Assembly: GCF_004353525.1 (NCBI RefSeq)
Contig: NZ_CP085524.1
Coordinates: forward strand, 558,001 to 622,000
From: Zhaonella formicivorans
GTDB taxonomy: Bacteria; Bacillota; DUOV01; Zhaonellaceae
DNA: 64,000 nucleotides
Reading direction: 5' to 3'
Shown here one piece after another: positions 1 to 8,673 of this stretch (positions are counted from its first letter, which is position 1; each line of letters opens with the position of its first letter). Both the position numbers and the translations under genes were made by a program. The notes beneath the pieces are model-generated. The model searched no databases and was not told the origin of the DNA. It worked only from the letters and a program-made list of their open reading frames with translations.

Positions 1-552
1 GGCGGGAACATCTGCAATGGCGCAACCTCTGCCGACAGTGCATCCACCTTGTTTGCCCTGAATGCCAAGTTAAAGCTAAGAACTAGTCAAGGGGAGCGGG
101 TAATTCCCATTCAGGAGTTTTACCTGGGACCCGGCAAGGTTGATTTAAAACCTGGGGAGGTACTGACTGAGATAATCATTACGCCCGAAAACTATCAGGG
201 CTTCGGTGGGCACTATATTAAATTCGCCATGCGCAATGCCATGGATATTGCTACTTTAGGCGTTGCTGTGCTGTGTAAAATCACAGAAAGTAAGCTGATC
301 GAAGATGTGCGCATTGGCCTTGGGGTAGCGGCTCCTACGCCCATTAGATGCCAGGAAGCGGAGAGCTTCGCTCGGGGTAAAGCAATTTCTGAGGAAATTA
401 TTGCGGTAATCGGTAAACTAGCAGTAAAATCGACCAAGGCCAGAACCTCATGGCGGGCTTCAAAAGAATACCGGGAGCACTTGGTGGAAGAGCTTACCCA
501 AAGGGCTTTGAAGGCGGCCGTTCGTAATGCAGGAGGTGGGGAAGTTGCATAA
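1..552 (+). CDS. Molybdenum hydroxylase FAD-binding subunit (xanthine dehydrogenase/CO dehydrogenase type), C-terminal part
   Basis: The reading frame is open from the first base of the window (beginning Gly-Gly-Asn-Ile-Cys-Asn-Gly), so the N-terminus lies outside. The visible part holds the end of the FAD-binding domain (GGNICNGATSADSAS resembles the conserved FAD-contact segment of the family) and the C-terminal CO-dehydrogenase flavoprotein domain with the RNAMDIATLGVAV stretch. In this family the subunit carries FAD and passes electrons from the 2Fe-2S subunit to NAD or another acceptor. The next gene encodes that 2Fe-2S subunit and overlaps the end of this one, so they form one operon; the molybdopterin subunit is not in the window. 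The substrate (purine, nicotinate or other) cannot be decided from this fragment. Confidence 0.9.
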   Translation, partial: GGNICNGATSADSASTLFALNAKLKLRTSQGERVIPIQEFYLGPGKVDLKPGEVLTEIIITPENYQGFGGHYIKFAMRNAMDIATLGVAVLCKITESKLIEDVRIGLGVAAPTPIRCQEAESFARGKAISEEIIAVIGKLAVKSTKARTSWRASKEYREHLVEELTQRALKAAVRNAGGGEVA

Positions 553-1006
553 AAAAATATCCTTTACTGTAAATGGCAAAGCGGTAAGCTTAGAGGTGGA
601 CATTCGTCAATCCCTTTTAGAAGTCTTGAGAAATATCCTAGGATACACCGGGGTCAAAAAAGGATGTGGTGTGGGGGAATGCGGGGCCTGCACCGTGCTG
701 GTTGACGGTACACCTATTGACTCCTGCATTTATCTGGCAGTCTGGGCTGACGGGAAGAATATCACAACCATTGAGGGTTTAGCCAAAAACGGTGAGCTGA
801 CCAAAGTGCAGAAAGCGTTCATTGAAGAAGGGGCCATCCAGTGTGGCTTTTGTACACCGGGCCTGGTGCTGACTACCACTGCCCTGGTCGAGAGCGGGAA
901 AAAATATACCAGAGAGGAACTCAAGAGAGAGTTATCAGGTCATTTCTGCCGCTGCACAGGCTATCAAAATATCCTTAAGGCGGCTGAAAGGGCACTGGAA
1001 GAATAG
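545..1006 (+). CDS. Molybdenum hydroxylase 2Fe-2S subunit
   Basis: This 153-residue protein has the two 2Fe-2S modules of the xanthine dehydrogenase small-subunit family. The plant-ferredoxin-type site uses Cys41, Cys46, Cys49 and Cys61 (GCGVGECGACTVLVDG). The helical C-terminal module has QCGFCTPG and the CRCTGY motif. It relays electrons from the molybdenum site to the FAD subunit. I chose the TTG at 545 because a strong AGGAGGTG lies at 531-538; an in-frame ATG at 527 would put that site inside the gene. The start overlaps the end of the FAD-subunit gene by 8 bases, suggesting translational coupling. A G6/C6 hairpin terminator follows the stop directly. Confidence 0.93.
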   Translation: MHKKISFTVNGKAVSLEVDIRQSLLEVLRNILGYTGVKKGCGVGECGACTVLVDGTPIDSCIYLAVWADGKNITTIEGLAKNGELTKVQKAFIEEGAIQCGFCTPGLVLTTTALVESGKKYTREELKRELSGHFCRCTGYQNILKAAERALEE

Positions 1007-1014
1007 GGCTTGAT

Positions 1015-1045
1015 GGGGGGAATTGCGCCCCCCTTATTTTTTATT
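1015..1045 (+). terminator. Intrinsic terminator of the molybdenum hydroxylase operon
   Basis: GGGGGG (1015-1020) pairs with CCCCCC (1028-1033) across a 7-base loop, followed by TTATTTTTTATT. It lies 8 bases past the stop of the 2Fe-2S subunit gene. Confidence 0.85.
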
Positions 1046-1119
1046 CAGTCCAGCTACCACTTCCGTAAAATTTAACGTATAATAATTATGGAAAAACACT
1101 GGAGGGGAGGGGAGCAGGT

Positions 1120-1311
1120 TTGACAACAGTTCAAAACCGTCATTGTTATGCCCGCCTTTATCTGTGTGAAGAATGCCTACAACTGGCCGGGAAAAATCAT
1201 GAAGTTTACTTGGTCCCAATGGATAAAAAGCTAACAGGAAGATGCGAAGTCTGTGGCGAAACGAAAAAAATACAAGAGGTGTTCACCACTGCTTTTCATT
1301 ACGGCATATAG
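1120..1311 (+). CDS. Small Cys-rich (probable zinc-ribbon) protein, function unknown
   Basis: This 63-residue protein has two Cys-X2-Cys knuckles (LCEECL near residue 16 and RCEVCGE near residue 42), the spacing of a small zinc ribbon. No other domain is visible and I do not recognise the family. The TTG start at 1120 is supported by a purine-rich GGAGGGGAGGGGAG just upstream. It has its own position between two terminators, so it is probably a single-gene transcript. Together with the DUF1657 gene on the other strand, it was once the convergent neighbour that shared the terminator at 1312-1350, before the IS66 insertion. Coding status rests on the good ribosome binding site and the paired CXXC motifs. 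Confidence 0.6.
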   Translation: MTTVQNRHCYARLYLCEECLQLAGKNHEVYLVPMDKKLTGRCEVCGETKKIQEVFTTAFHYGI

Positions 1312-1350
1312 TATTTAAGCCCTTAACCTTTATAGTTAAGGGCTTAAATA
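1312..1350. terminator. Bidirectional intrinsic terminator (perfect 16-bp stem)
   Basis: Bases 1312-1327 and 1335-1350 are perfect inverted repeats (TATTTAAGCCCTTAAC and its complement) with a 7-base loop. It ends the 63-residue gene on the plus strand. On the minus strand it would originally have ended the DUF1657 gene, whose ancestral stop codon I place at 1352-1354. Confidence 0.85.
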
Positions 1351-1461
1351 GTTATTGTTGCTGGCCTTCTGGGGGTAAGCGATAAATAATAGGGTGCATG
1401 AAAAAGATTAGCCCCGGCACAGCAGCCTTTGCCCGTACCGGAGCCCAGATAATCTATATAT

Positions 1462-3039
1462 TTAACAATTTTTGTTATGACAATAATCAGGGAGATTCTC
1501 GGACCAAGGCATTAAGTCCTCAAGAAGCGAGGGACAATTCTTGAAGTCAAGTGTTGGCATTGTGCTGAAGATATGTACCAGATATTTAAAAATATTGAGT
1601 TTGTTAGCTTTGGCTGTCTCGACAATGCTGTAAACAATGGCACTGGCTCTGGCTCCTTTGGTTGTGTCGGCAAACAGCCAGGATTTCCTGCCGACTACAA
1701 ACGGCCTGATTGCGTTCTCAGCCCGGTTGTTGGACAATTCGATGCGCCCGTCTTCAAGAAATACGCCTAGTGAAGGTTTTTGGTTTAAGGAATAAGTTAT
1801 GGCCTCGGCAAGTTTTGAGCCTTGGAGAGGGTTCACGGTTTCAAGCCACGACAAGTAAGCCTCAAAGATAGGCCTGGACTGTTCCTGACGCTTAAGTTTC
1901 CGTTCTTCCGGAGTAAGTTCTGTTAAATTCTTTTCTATAGCAAAAAGTTGGTTGCAATATTCAAACCCAATGGCAGCAGTAGAACCCCGGATATCTCCGC
2001 TCCTAGGCAGCGCTTCCTGGTACTTGCGCTTTAGATGGGCCCAACAGCCGCATCTAGTGGCATTCTGTACCTTGTCGTATCCGCTGTAGCCATCGGTCTG
2101 CAGATAACCGCTGAATCCCTGCAGGAAGCGCCGGGCGTGTTCTCCGGAACGTGTGGGCTGGTATTCATAAAGTATTATCGGGGGATTTCCGGTGTTGCCC
2201 GAACAATACACCCACATCCGCGATTCGGACGATGGTTTTTTACCTTCTTCCTTAAGTACCTGGATCACAGTCTCATCCGCATGAATCACAGGCTCTTTAA
2301 GAAGATAAGATTTCATCCTTTCCCAAAGAGGTTCGAGCCAGTCAGTTGCTGCCCGGATGATCCAATTAGCCAATGTTGCTCTGGATAAAGCAATACCTTG
2401 ATTTTCCCAATCTTTTTCCTGGCGGTACAGCGGCATGGCGTTCACATACTTCTGATACATGGTGTAAGCTACGGACGAGGGAGAAGCAAGACTCTTTTTT
2501 ATAACCGGAGCAGGAACGGGCGCTTTCATGATCGTAGCTTCTCCAGTCTCCTTCTCACAGCTTTCGCAGACATAGCTTTCCCGGACATAGCGTAAAAGCC
2601 TCGTCTGGGCTGGTATGAACTCCAATTCTTCCCGTACAGTTTCTTTGCCGAGGATTCTCATTTTCCCGCCGCATTCCCCGCAGACACGCTTTTCTTCATC
2701 CAACTCACAGAGAATTTCGGTCACAGGAACATTGGCCGCCAGCTCTTCTTTGGTCCGTTTGTTTTTGCGAACATGCCCGGAAACAGTAATTGTTTCAGGC
2801 TCTGGTGCGTTGCGGTCAGCCTCGGCTTCAGCTTCGTTGAAAAGAGAAGGCTGGTTTTCATCTTGGCCAAGCACATATTTTCTCTTTTCACTGGACTGCC
2901 CATACATGGCCTTTTGAAAGTTGGCAAGTATATTCGTAAGCCGATCTACATGCACTTTCAGGTCTTGCACTTGCGTTTCCAGGGATGTTATGTATGCAGT
3001 TACCTCAGGCGCTAGGCCCGTTAAATCAAATGTTCTCAT
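1462..3039 (-). CDS. tnpC: IS66 transposase TnpC
   Basis: This 525-residue protein is the DDE transposase of the IS66 element. It has an N-terminal leucine-zipper-like helix (TSLETQVQDLKVHVDRL), a zinc-finger region with CGECGGKM and CESCEKE pairs, and the core DDE domain with VIHADETVIQV, YLQTDGYSGYD and a C-terminal NRAENAIRPF segment carrying the Glu. I chose the ATG that gives MRTFDLTGLAP; the frame is open for 20 more codons upstream but those resemble nothing in the family. The length is normal for TnpC and no frame is broken. Confidence 0.95.
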   Translation of the reverse strand: MRTFDLTGLAPEVTAYITSLETQVQDLKVHVDRLTNILANFQKAMYGQSSEKRKYVLGQDENQPSLFNEAEAEADRNAPEPETITVSGHVRKNKRTKEELAANVPVTEILCELDEEKRVCGECGGKMRILGKETVREELEFIPAQTRLLRYVRESYVCESCEKETGEATIMKAPVPAPVIKKSLASPSSVAYTMYQKYVNAMPLYRQEKDWENQGIALSRATLANWIIRAATDWLEPLWERMKSYLLKEPVIHADETVIQVLKEEGKKPSSESRMWVYCSGNTGNPPIILYEYQPTRSGEHARRFLQGFSGYLQTDGYSGYDKVQNATRCGCWAHLKRKYQEALPRSGDIRGSTAAIGFEYCNQLFAIEKNLTELTPEERKLKRQEQSRPIFEAYLSWLETVNPLQGSKLAEAITYSLNQKPSLGVFLEDGRIELSNNRAENAIRPFVVGRKSWLFADTTKGARASAIVYSIVETAKANKLNIFKYLVHIFSTMPTLDFKNCPSLLEDLMPWSENLPDYCHNKNC

Positions 3040-3139
3040 ACTCTCATTATAACACAAAAAGACCCAAAAACCTAGCAAAATCAAGGTTTTTGAGTCCATT
3101 TTTCCAAATAATCTTTGAATATTTCGTTCTTATTTGTTT

Positions 3140-3502
3140 TTAGTAAAAATCTCTGGCTTTAATATCGCCAAAACCTTTTGGGGGATCAATAGACATTCCT
3201 TCCATGAGCAAGCTAAGCTGTTTAACCGTTATGCTTCTCATATCGTCTGGCTTTTGGGGCCATATAAACTTAGCTCCTGCCCCGTCCAGCCTTTTGTAAT
3301 ACAAGATAAAACCGTTGCGATCCCAGCTAAGGGCTTTTAACCGGTTGCGATTTTTATTGCAGAAGAGAAACAAATAGTTGCCGAAGGGATCTATTTTGAA
3401 TTCTTGTTTTACCGTTATAGCCAGACCATCGACGGACTTGCGCAGGTCCGTGGCTCCGCAAGCAAGATAAATCCCGTCATAGCTGTTGATGTCCTTCAAC
3501 AT
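3140..3502 (-). CDS. tnpB: IS66 accessory protein TnpB
   Basis: This 120-residue protein is the IS66 Orf2/TnpB family protein, recognised by YLACGATDLRKSVDGLA near the N-terminus and the KALSWDRNGFILYYKRLDGA core. TnpB is required for transposition in IS66 elements, but its biochemical role is not settled. The start overlaps the end of tnpA by seven bases, so the two are probably translationally coupled. The gene sits between tnpA and tnpC in the normal order. Confidence 0.95.
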   Translation of the reverse strand: MLKDINSYDGIYLACGATDLRKSVDGLAITVKQEFKIDPFGNYLFLFCNKNRNRLKALSWDRNGFILYYKRLDGAGAKFIWPQKPDDMRSITVKQLSLLMEGMSIDPPKGFGDIKARDFY

Positions 3503-3804
3503 AAGCTATTCACAACTTTCAGCACGTCTGCAAGCAACGCCAAGTTTAATCCGGGATCAGCATGGATGGTCCATTTGCCGCAGTTTAACTTGATTCGGCC
3601 CGCAACCTGTTCTTCTTTCGGCAACGTTACAGCAGCCCACTGCTGTTTCCCGTGTTCTGTTACCATTTGATTTTTCCTGTTAACTTTGCTTGCCCAGGAA
3701 ACGTACTGCCGGTATTTGATCCCTTTTTGTTCACACCAAGCCTTTGCGGTCATTCCACTAGCTCGACATTCGGCAACCAGGACCTGCCGTTCTTTAGCGT
3801 CCAT
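3496..3804 (-). CDS. tnpA: IS66 accessory protein TnpA (Orf1, helix-turn-helix)
   Basis: This 102-residue protein begins MDAKERQVLVAECRASG and has the helix-turn-helix-like N-terminus of IS66 Orf1 (MTAKAWCEQKGIKYRQYVSW). I chose the ATG at 3804 because GGAGG stands eight bases upstream of it; an ATG five codons earlier would place that site inside the gene. Its end overlaps tnpB. In IS66 it is needed for transposition with TnpB and TnpC. Confidence 0.9.
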   Translation of the reverse strand: MDAKERQVLVAECRASGMTAKAWCEQKGIKYRQYVSWASKVNRKNQMVTEHGKQQWAAVTLPKEEQVAGRIKLNCGKWTIHADPGLNLALLADVLKVVNSLC

Positions 3805-3877
3805 CTTATTATCCTCCATTTCCGTGATTTTATGGAGATATTATGGCACGCTTGGAACCAGTCGGCCAGGCACCCTA

Positions 3878-4105
3878 TTATTTATCGCTTACTTCTGGGG
3901 AGAATACCTTGTACTGTGGTTCTTGCTGCTCAATATAATTTACCCTGCCTTGCAGGCCCTGGCAAATTCCTTCAAGCTGCTTAGCATAGTCCGAAAACAT
4001 TTGCTTGGCACCTTTATCCTGGGTTTCCAAGGCAAAAGTTTTTAAAGTTGAGGTAGCGCTTTCCAGGCTAGACAGGGTTTGATGCATTTTAGTGCCAACA
4101 GTCAT
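3878..4105 (-). CDS. DUF1657 family protein with an IS-altered C-terminus
   Basis: This 75-residue protein begins MTVGTKMHQTLSSLESATST and matches the short helical DUF1657 family of spore-forming Firmicutes, members of which are often found with spoVA-type and DUF421 genes. Its function is unknown to me. A TAAGGAGGA site precedes the ATG at 4105. The IS66 element is inserted after the codon for Glu71. The present end is Val-Ser-Asp-Lys and a stop, encoded by the IS end. Joining the two flanks restores Gly-Gln-Gln-Gln and a stop at 1354-1352, directly followed by the terminator at 1312-1350. The protein changed only in its last four residues, so it is probably still functional, but it lost its own terminator. 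Confidence 0.9.
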   Translation of the reverse strand: MTVGTKMHQTLSSLESATSTLKTFALETQDKGAKQMFSDYAKQLEGICQGLQGRVNYIEQQEPQYKVFSPEVSDK

Positions 4106-4320
4106 GGTAAATCCTCCTTAGATATTAGTTGCTCAGCAGTAATAGTGTGGGTAAAAATAAAGCAATATATAATAAATAAATTCTATAAATTATGCCAAAA
4201 AATGACTCTTAGCCAATTTGTTCAAGGCAAATAATTTAAGGGGAGGATTTTGACAGCAATTCCCGAATACATAGGGAGTAGTAGACTCGGAAATATTCCA
4301 GATTGTTAGGAGGATTAAAT

Positions 4321-5709
4321 ATGCATAGCCTTTATTCGGTGGATAATGCTTTAAATCTCTCGCGTAAGGAAATCCGGGAGATGTTCAAGGAATATGTTAA
4401 CCCTGGTCTGGCAAACATGTTTTCCCTTTTGAATTTTGATAAGCAGTTTGTGAAGGCTCAAGGAACGCAGGTTTGGGACAGTGAAGGAAATGTTTATCTG
4501 GATTTCTTGGGAGGGTATGGCGCACTGAACTTTGGTCATAATCCTCCGGAAGTGATGCGCGAAGTGGAAAAGGTTAAAGAGTTACCAAACATTTTGCAGG
4601 CATCCATAGGTACATTGGCTGCTGCTTTAGCACATAATTTGGCGCAAATAACTCCCGGGAACCTGAAAAGATCTTTTTTTGGGAACAGTGGCGCTGAGGC
4701 TGTCGAAGGAGCATTGAAATTAGCGCGGGCTGCAACTAAAAAGAGCAAATTTATTTACTGCCATGGTTCTTTCCATGGTAAAACCTTTGGAGCTTTGTCA
4801 GTAACGGGCAGAGAAAAATACCAAAAAACTTTTACACCACTTTTGCCCCAGTGTCTGGCTGTACCTTACGGCGAGGTAACGGCTTTGGAAAACGAGCTGA
4901 AATCCCAGGATGTAGCAGCGTTTATTGTGGAGCCAATTCAAGGGGAAGGGGGAATCATTGTACCTCCGGCAGGTTATCTAAAAAAAGCTAAAGAACTCTG
5001 CAAGCACTATGGAGCTTTAATGATTGTAGACGAGATCCAAACCGGTTTTGGCAGGACGGGCTATAATTTTGCTTGCGAGTTTGAAGATGTTGTACCTGAT
5101 ATAATGTGTTTGGCTAAATCCCTCGGTGGTGGAATTGCGCCTATTGGGGTTTATATCACTAACGAAAAAATATGGGAAGAGGCTTACGGAGGCATGGATA
5201 AAGCATTGCTGCATACTTCCACTTTCGGTGGCAATACCAGGGCAGCGGCTGCTGCAATTGCATCTATAAATTTGTTAATTGAAAAGAACCTGGCGGAAGA
5301 AGCACGGGAAAAAGGGGCTTATTTAATCAAGCGACTGGGCGAATTCAAAGCTAAATACCCTATGGTCAAAGAAGTGCGTGGCCGGGGTTTGATGCTTGGT
5401 TTGGAATTCGAAAAACCGGTCCAAGGACTTCTTAATAAAATTACCGGTGGGATGATTAGTAAATTGTCGGAAGAATATTTAGGAGCTTTGGTGGCGGGAG
5501 AATTACAAAATAAGTATCACATCATTACTGCCTATACTTTGAATAACCCAAATGTTATCCGGCTGGAACCGCCGCTCACGATTTCCTACGAAGAGTTGGA
5601 TGTTCTCGTGGCAGCGTTGGAGGATATTTTCCGGAAACGCCACGGGTTTATGGATATGGCTGTTGCCAGCGGGAAAACAGTGATCAATACGATTTTTAAA
5701 CGAGGCTAA
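4321..5709 (+). CDS. Class III aminotransferase, putrescine/ornithine type
   Basis: This 462-residue protein is a pyridoxal-phosphate enzyme of the class III aminotransferase family. Visible hallmarks are FFGNSGAEAVEGALKLAR (phosphate-binding region), VDEIQTGFGRTG, and LAKSLGGGIAPIG with the Schiff-base lysine. The N-terminal extension before DFLGGYGALNFGHNPP and the general pattern are closest to putrescine aminotransferase (PatA/YgjG), which converts putrescine to 4-aminobutanal. Ornithine or another omega-amino acid remains possible. The ATG at 4321 is set by TAGGAGGATTAA just before it. It stands alone; the XRE-cupin regulator at 8079, a family that includes the putrescine regulator PuuR, is nearby but separated by an IS110 remnant. 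Confidence 0.85.
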   Translation: MHSLYSVDNALNLSRKEIREMFKEYVNPGLANMFSLLNFDKQFVKAQGTQVWDSEGNVYLDFLGGYGALNFGHNPPEVMREVEKVKELPNILQASIGTLAAALAHNLAQITPGNLKRSFFGNSGAEAVEGALKLARAATKKSKFIYCHGSFHGKTFGALSVTGREKYQKTFTPLLPQCLAVPYGEVTALENELKSQDVAAFIVEPIQGEGGIIVPPAGYLKKAKELCKHYGALMIVDEIQTGFGRTGYNFACEFEDVVPDIMCLAKSLGGGIAPIGVYITNEKIWEEAYGGMDKALLHTSTFGGNTRAAAAAIASINLLIEKNLAEEAREKGAYLIKRLGEFKAKYPMVKEVRGRGLMLGLEFEKPVQGLLNKITGGMISKLSEEYLGALVAGELQNKYHIITAYTLNNPNVIRLEPPLTISYEELDVLVAALEDIFRKRHGFMDMAVASGKTVINTIFKRG

Positions 5710-5841
5710 AAAAGTATTCCGCACGGCCCAAGGCTTTGGTATTTCGTTGTTGAATTGCAGCGCGGATAAACCTGATTGCAAAATCTGTTTAAATTGGATT
5801 GAAGGAAAATGCACTGGAATGCAAGTCGCGCGAAAAATTGA

Positions 5842-6198
5842 TTAACCTGCGTTGTTAAGTATGGAAAGGACGAGCTGATTGATTATTGTAAATGCCGCAT
5901 GGACCTGCGGCTTTTTTTTTCGGCCGAAGTAAAAAGTTTGGAAGGTTTTTCCCGATTGCGGGCTAAAAGCTATTTTCAAACTGCAAAGCAAAAGGTGGTC
6001 TTTAAAATAGACTTTAGTCAGGGAATTAAGTTGGTAAGTTTGGAATTTTACGCCTTGGATTTGTAAAAGTCGTTGATTGGTTAAAATTAAGTTTGGTCTG
6101 CCCTTAAGTTTCACTATGGGGGTCTCATGTCTTTTAAGCAGGTGCAGCAAGAGGCGCTCTTCCTGGACTGAAAGCCATTCCATAATGTAATTAGGCAT
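5842..6198 (-). CDS. Hypothetical protein with a bacterial PH-like domain
   Basis: This 118-residue protein has the pattern of bacterial pleckstrin-homology-like domains: a beta-rich body with LILTNQRLLQIQGVKFQTYQL and a C-terminal helix (VHAAFTIINQLVLSIL). There is no signal peptide or membrane segment. The ATG at 6198 has GAGGTGA upstream. It is convergent with the aminotransferase gene and upstream of the IS110 remnant. The function is unknown. Confidence 0.6.
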   Translation of the reverse strand: MPNYIMEWLSVQEERLLLHLLKRHETPIVKLKGRPNLILTNQRLLQIQGVKFQTYQLNSLTKVYFKDHLLLCSLKIAFSPQSGKTFQTFYFGRKKKPQVHAAFTIINQLVLSILNNAG

Positions 6199-6357
6199 AT
6201 TGTCACCTCTATTATTTTTAGTACGAAAATAAATTTGAAATATTCTTTAACAACTGCATATGGCAACCAGGATAACCCGTAAAAAGGTAATAATTAACTA
6301 GCCAATGCAGATCTTGCATCAGTGAAATTAATTCTTTTGGAAAAACCATTGTAGCTG

Positions 6358-7604
6358 TTAAGCAACCTCGTGGGGTTCTATCACCTCCAGACCTAGTTTC
6401 TTAGCTTCAGCAATAATCCTTTTAACTCGGAACTTTTCCTGTTTTTGTTTGGCTTTTTCAAAGGATGTTTCATCGTAATCAGCATCATTTTTTAACAGGT
6501 TGTATATTATTACGAGAACTTTTCTGGCTAATGCAACAAGAGCTTTTTTGGCGCCACGGCGTTGTTTGATTTTCCAATACCAGGATGATAAGTAGCTTTG
6601 ACGTATTCGGGTGATGCACCAAGCAACTTCACATAGGATCCGTTTTAAATAGGTGTTACCGTTGGTGGTACGAGTGGACTTTTTTTTCCTGCACTTTCAT
6701 TGTTACCGGGGCTTAAGCCCGCCCAGGAACAGATATGTTCAGCGGTTTTAAAACGACTCATATCAATTCCGATTTCCGCCAAAATGGCTGCTGCTGCAGT
6801 TTTATCAATGCCCGGTATGCCGTCTAGTTGCTCTAGTTGTCTTTGATACTGAGCCAGTTTTTCTTCTAAGTTTTGCTCTACTTGACGGAGATGCTCGTAA
6901 TGCTGATCTAGCCAACCTAACAATAGCTTTAGAAACTCTCTTTGATGAACATCCATTTTGCCATTGACAGCCTGTTTGATCTCATGGAGCTTATTCTTAG
7001 CACGCCCCTTTACAAAATTCTCTACTTCCCGGGCGGATATTTTCCCATGGTGGCTAAGATGATCCATAATCGCCCGGCCCGATACGCCGAAGATATCGGT
7101 CAGGAAGGTAGAGAGCTTAAAGCCGCAGCTTTGTAAGTGTTTTTCGATCCGGTTTTTCTGTGACGTAATTTCCTCGATGATACTTTTGCGGTACCGGGTC
7201 AGATTACGGACGTCCCGAATTGGTTGGGGAGGAACAAAACTTGCTTCTAATAATCCGGCACGCAAAAGGGTAGCTATCCATTCGGCGTCCTTCATGTCGG
7301 TCTTTTTACCGGGTACATTTTTCATATGCCGGGCATTGGCAACAATCAAAACCATACTGCCGTCAAAGGCTTCTTCCAACACGTTATATACAGGCTGCCA
7401 ATAGATGCCGGTGCTTTCCATTGCAACATGCCGACAGTTCTCATTTTCTAGCCAAACTTTCATTTCATCTAGCCCGGCAAGAAGGGTGGAAAAGGTGCGG
7501 ATGGTTTTAACCGGTTCCCCGTCAACATTGCCTTTTAATAGGCAGGCTACAACCGTTTCTTTGTGGACATCAAGACCACAACATATTTCCAGGATGTCTT
7601 GCAT
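6358..7604 (-). pseudogene. IS110-family transposase, one-base frameshift
   Basis: The frame starting at the ATG at 7604 (with AGGAGTG upstream) encodes the N-terminal DEDD domain of IS110 transposases (CGLDVHKETVVACLLKG) and the helix-hairpin-helix C-terminal domain (LDGIPGIDKTAAAAILAEIG, CSWAGLSPGNNES). At a run of eight A on the coding strand (T8 at 6680-6687) the frame runs off after about 20 more codons. Adding one A restores a further 107 codons of typical IS110 C-terminus (STRTTNGNTYLKR onward) to a stop at 6360-6358. The whole would be 415 residues. It is therefore a frameshifted copy, unless the A8 run allows slippage or is a base-calling error. The element's exact ends cannot be fixed, because IS110 elements lack long inverted repeats. 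Confidence 0.85.
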
Positions 7605-8078
7605 GTAACTCACTCCTGCTCCAAAGAATTTCAGGGATGATTGCTCGAGAAATAAAGATTTTAGTACCCGTGCTGTTCCCAAGTCCTTAAGAACAAGGGG
7701 CGACAATTGGCTGTGCTCAAAAGCAATCAAGTTAGGTTATTTAACGAGGTTATACCATCAAAATAAAATCAACCTTTGTCCCTGATAATTTCAATGTAGC
7801 AAAAAATCCAACCTTTGCAATAACTTAGCTAATTTTCATGATTGGTTGTGCCTTCCAGGCATGGGTGGTTATTTAAGTAATATTTTTAATATTCTCTATG
7901 AACCCTGCTAAATCCTGGTTATTTTATAAAGAAATAGAAACGATCTTCAAATTGTATCCAATAATAAATTTTTTGCGTTTAATTTTTAAATCGGGCCAAA
8001 TAGGCTTGTGAACATATCTTTAATATGATAAATTAAATTTAATAATACTAAAAAAATAAGACAGTACGAGGGGGAGCC
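7605..8078. other. 474 bases without a gene (IS110 right flank and promoter region of the XRE-cupin gene)
   Basis: No reading frame with family support is present. The first part belongs to the IS110 element or its flank; the words AATCAACCTTTG (7768-7779) and AATCCAACCTTTG (7806-7818) are near-direct repeats. A small hairpin (TGCCTTCCAGGCA) lies near 7850. A weak promoter candidate for the regulator gene is TTGTGA (8006-8011), 17 bases, TAAATT (8029-8034). Confidence 0.4.
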
Positions 8079-8627
8079 ATGGAAAGCGTTGGCAGAAGGA
8101 TTAGAGCACTAAGAAAGAAAAAGGGGTTAAATTTACAAGACATGGCCTCGAAGTTGAATTTATCCGTTTCTTACTTAAGTCAACTGGAAAATGGCCGTGC
8201 AAATATTAGCGTAGCGTTGTTAAAAGACATTGCCTCAATTTTGGAAGTGCCTTCAGTATTTTTTTTACTTGAAGAAGAGACCAAGCCATTGGTCAAAGTG
8301 ATTCGCAAAAATGAGCGACATGAATATATACGTAACAATGAAAAAGTTACTATAAATGTTTTGTTTGCCACGGAGAATGAGAAGTTGCAATCTAGTATAA
8401 TTAATATTCCACCGGGCATGGATACAGGTAAACCAAGCTGTCATTATGGCGATGAATTTACCTATATAATTGAAGGAGAAGTAGAAGTGGTGCTGGATGA
8501 GAAGGATGTTTACAGATTGAGTCAAGGAGATGTAATTTACTATCCGGCCCATATACCTCACCGCTGGGTAAATGTCGGTGATACAATAGCCAGAGTTATG
8601 GCTACCGCTACTCCTGCTAGTTTTTAA
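8079..8627 (+). CDS. XRE-family transcriptional regulator with C-terminal cupin domain
   Basis: This 182-residue protein has an N-terminal helix-turn-helix (about residues 5-60; LNLQDMASKLNLSVSYLSQL) and a C-terminal cupin barrel (about 105-180) with CHYGDEFTYIIEGEVEVVLD and PAHIPHRWVNVGD. The family includes PuuR and other sensors of small amines or amino acids, in which the cupin binds the effector. The ATG follows CGAGGGGGAGCC. The nearby putrescine-type aminotransferase is a plausible target, but this is inference from position only. A terminator follows directly. Confidence 0.9.
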   Translation: MESVGRRIRALRKKKGLNLQDMASKLNLSVSYLSQLENGRANISVALLKDIASILEVPSVFFLLEEETKPLVKVIRKNERHEYIRNNEKVTINVLFATENEKLQSSIINIPPGMDTGKPSCHYGDEFTYIIEGEVEVVLDEKDVYRLSQGDVIYYPAHIPHRWVNVGDTIARVMATATPASF

Positions 8628-8635
8628 AAAAGTTA

Positions 8636-8665
8636 AGGACACTCTGAATAGGGTGTCCTCTGTTA
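8636..8665. terminator. Intrinsic terminator between convergent genes
   Basis: AGGACAC (8636-8642) pairs with GTGTCCT (8653-8659). It separates the XRE-cupin gene from the convergent 99-residue gene; the T-tract on the plus side is short, so termination may be moderate. Confidence 0.65.
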
Positions 8666-8673
8666 TTTAGTTT

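Larger units (their letters stand above)
1375..3892 (-). mobile_element. IS66-family insertion sequence, complete
   Basis: The element is 2518 bp long and carries three genes on the minus strand in the usual IS66 order tnpA-tnpB-tnpC. Its ends are perfect 23-bp inverted repeats: 1375-1397 begins GTAAGCGATAAATAATAGGG, and 3870-3892 is its exact complement. It is flanked on both sides by the 8-bp direct repeat TTCTGGGG (1367-1374 and 3893-3900), the target duplication size known for IS66. Intact genes, perfect ends and an unchanged target duplication point to a recent and possibly still active insertion. It landed in the last codons of a DUF1657 gene. Confidence 0.96.

Noticed and set aside
1573-2917. 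Several plus-strand open frames across the IS66 region
   Set aside because: They are shadows of tnpC, which is conserved over its entire length on the minus strand.
4249-4290. TTGACA at about 4250 as promoter of the aminotransferase gene
   Set aside because: No acceptable -10 box follows at 16-18 bases.
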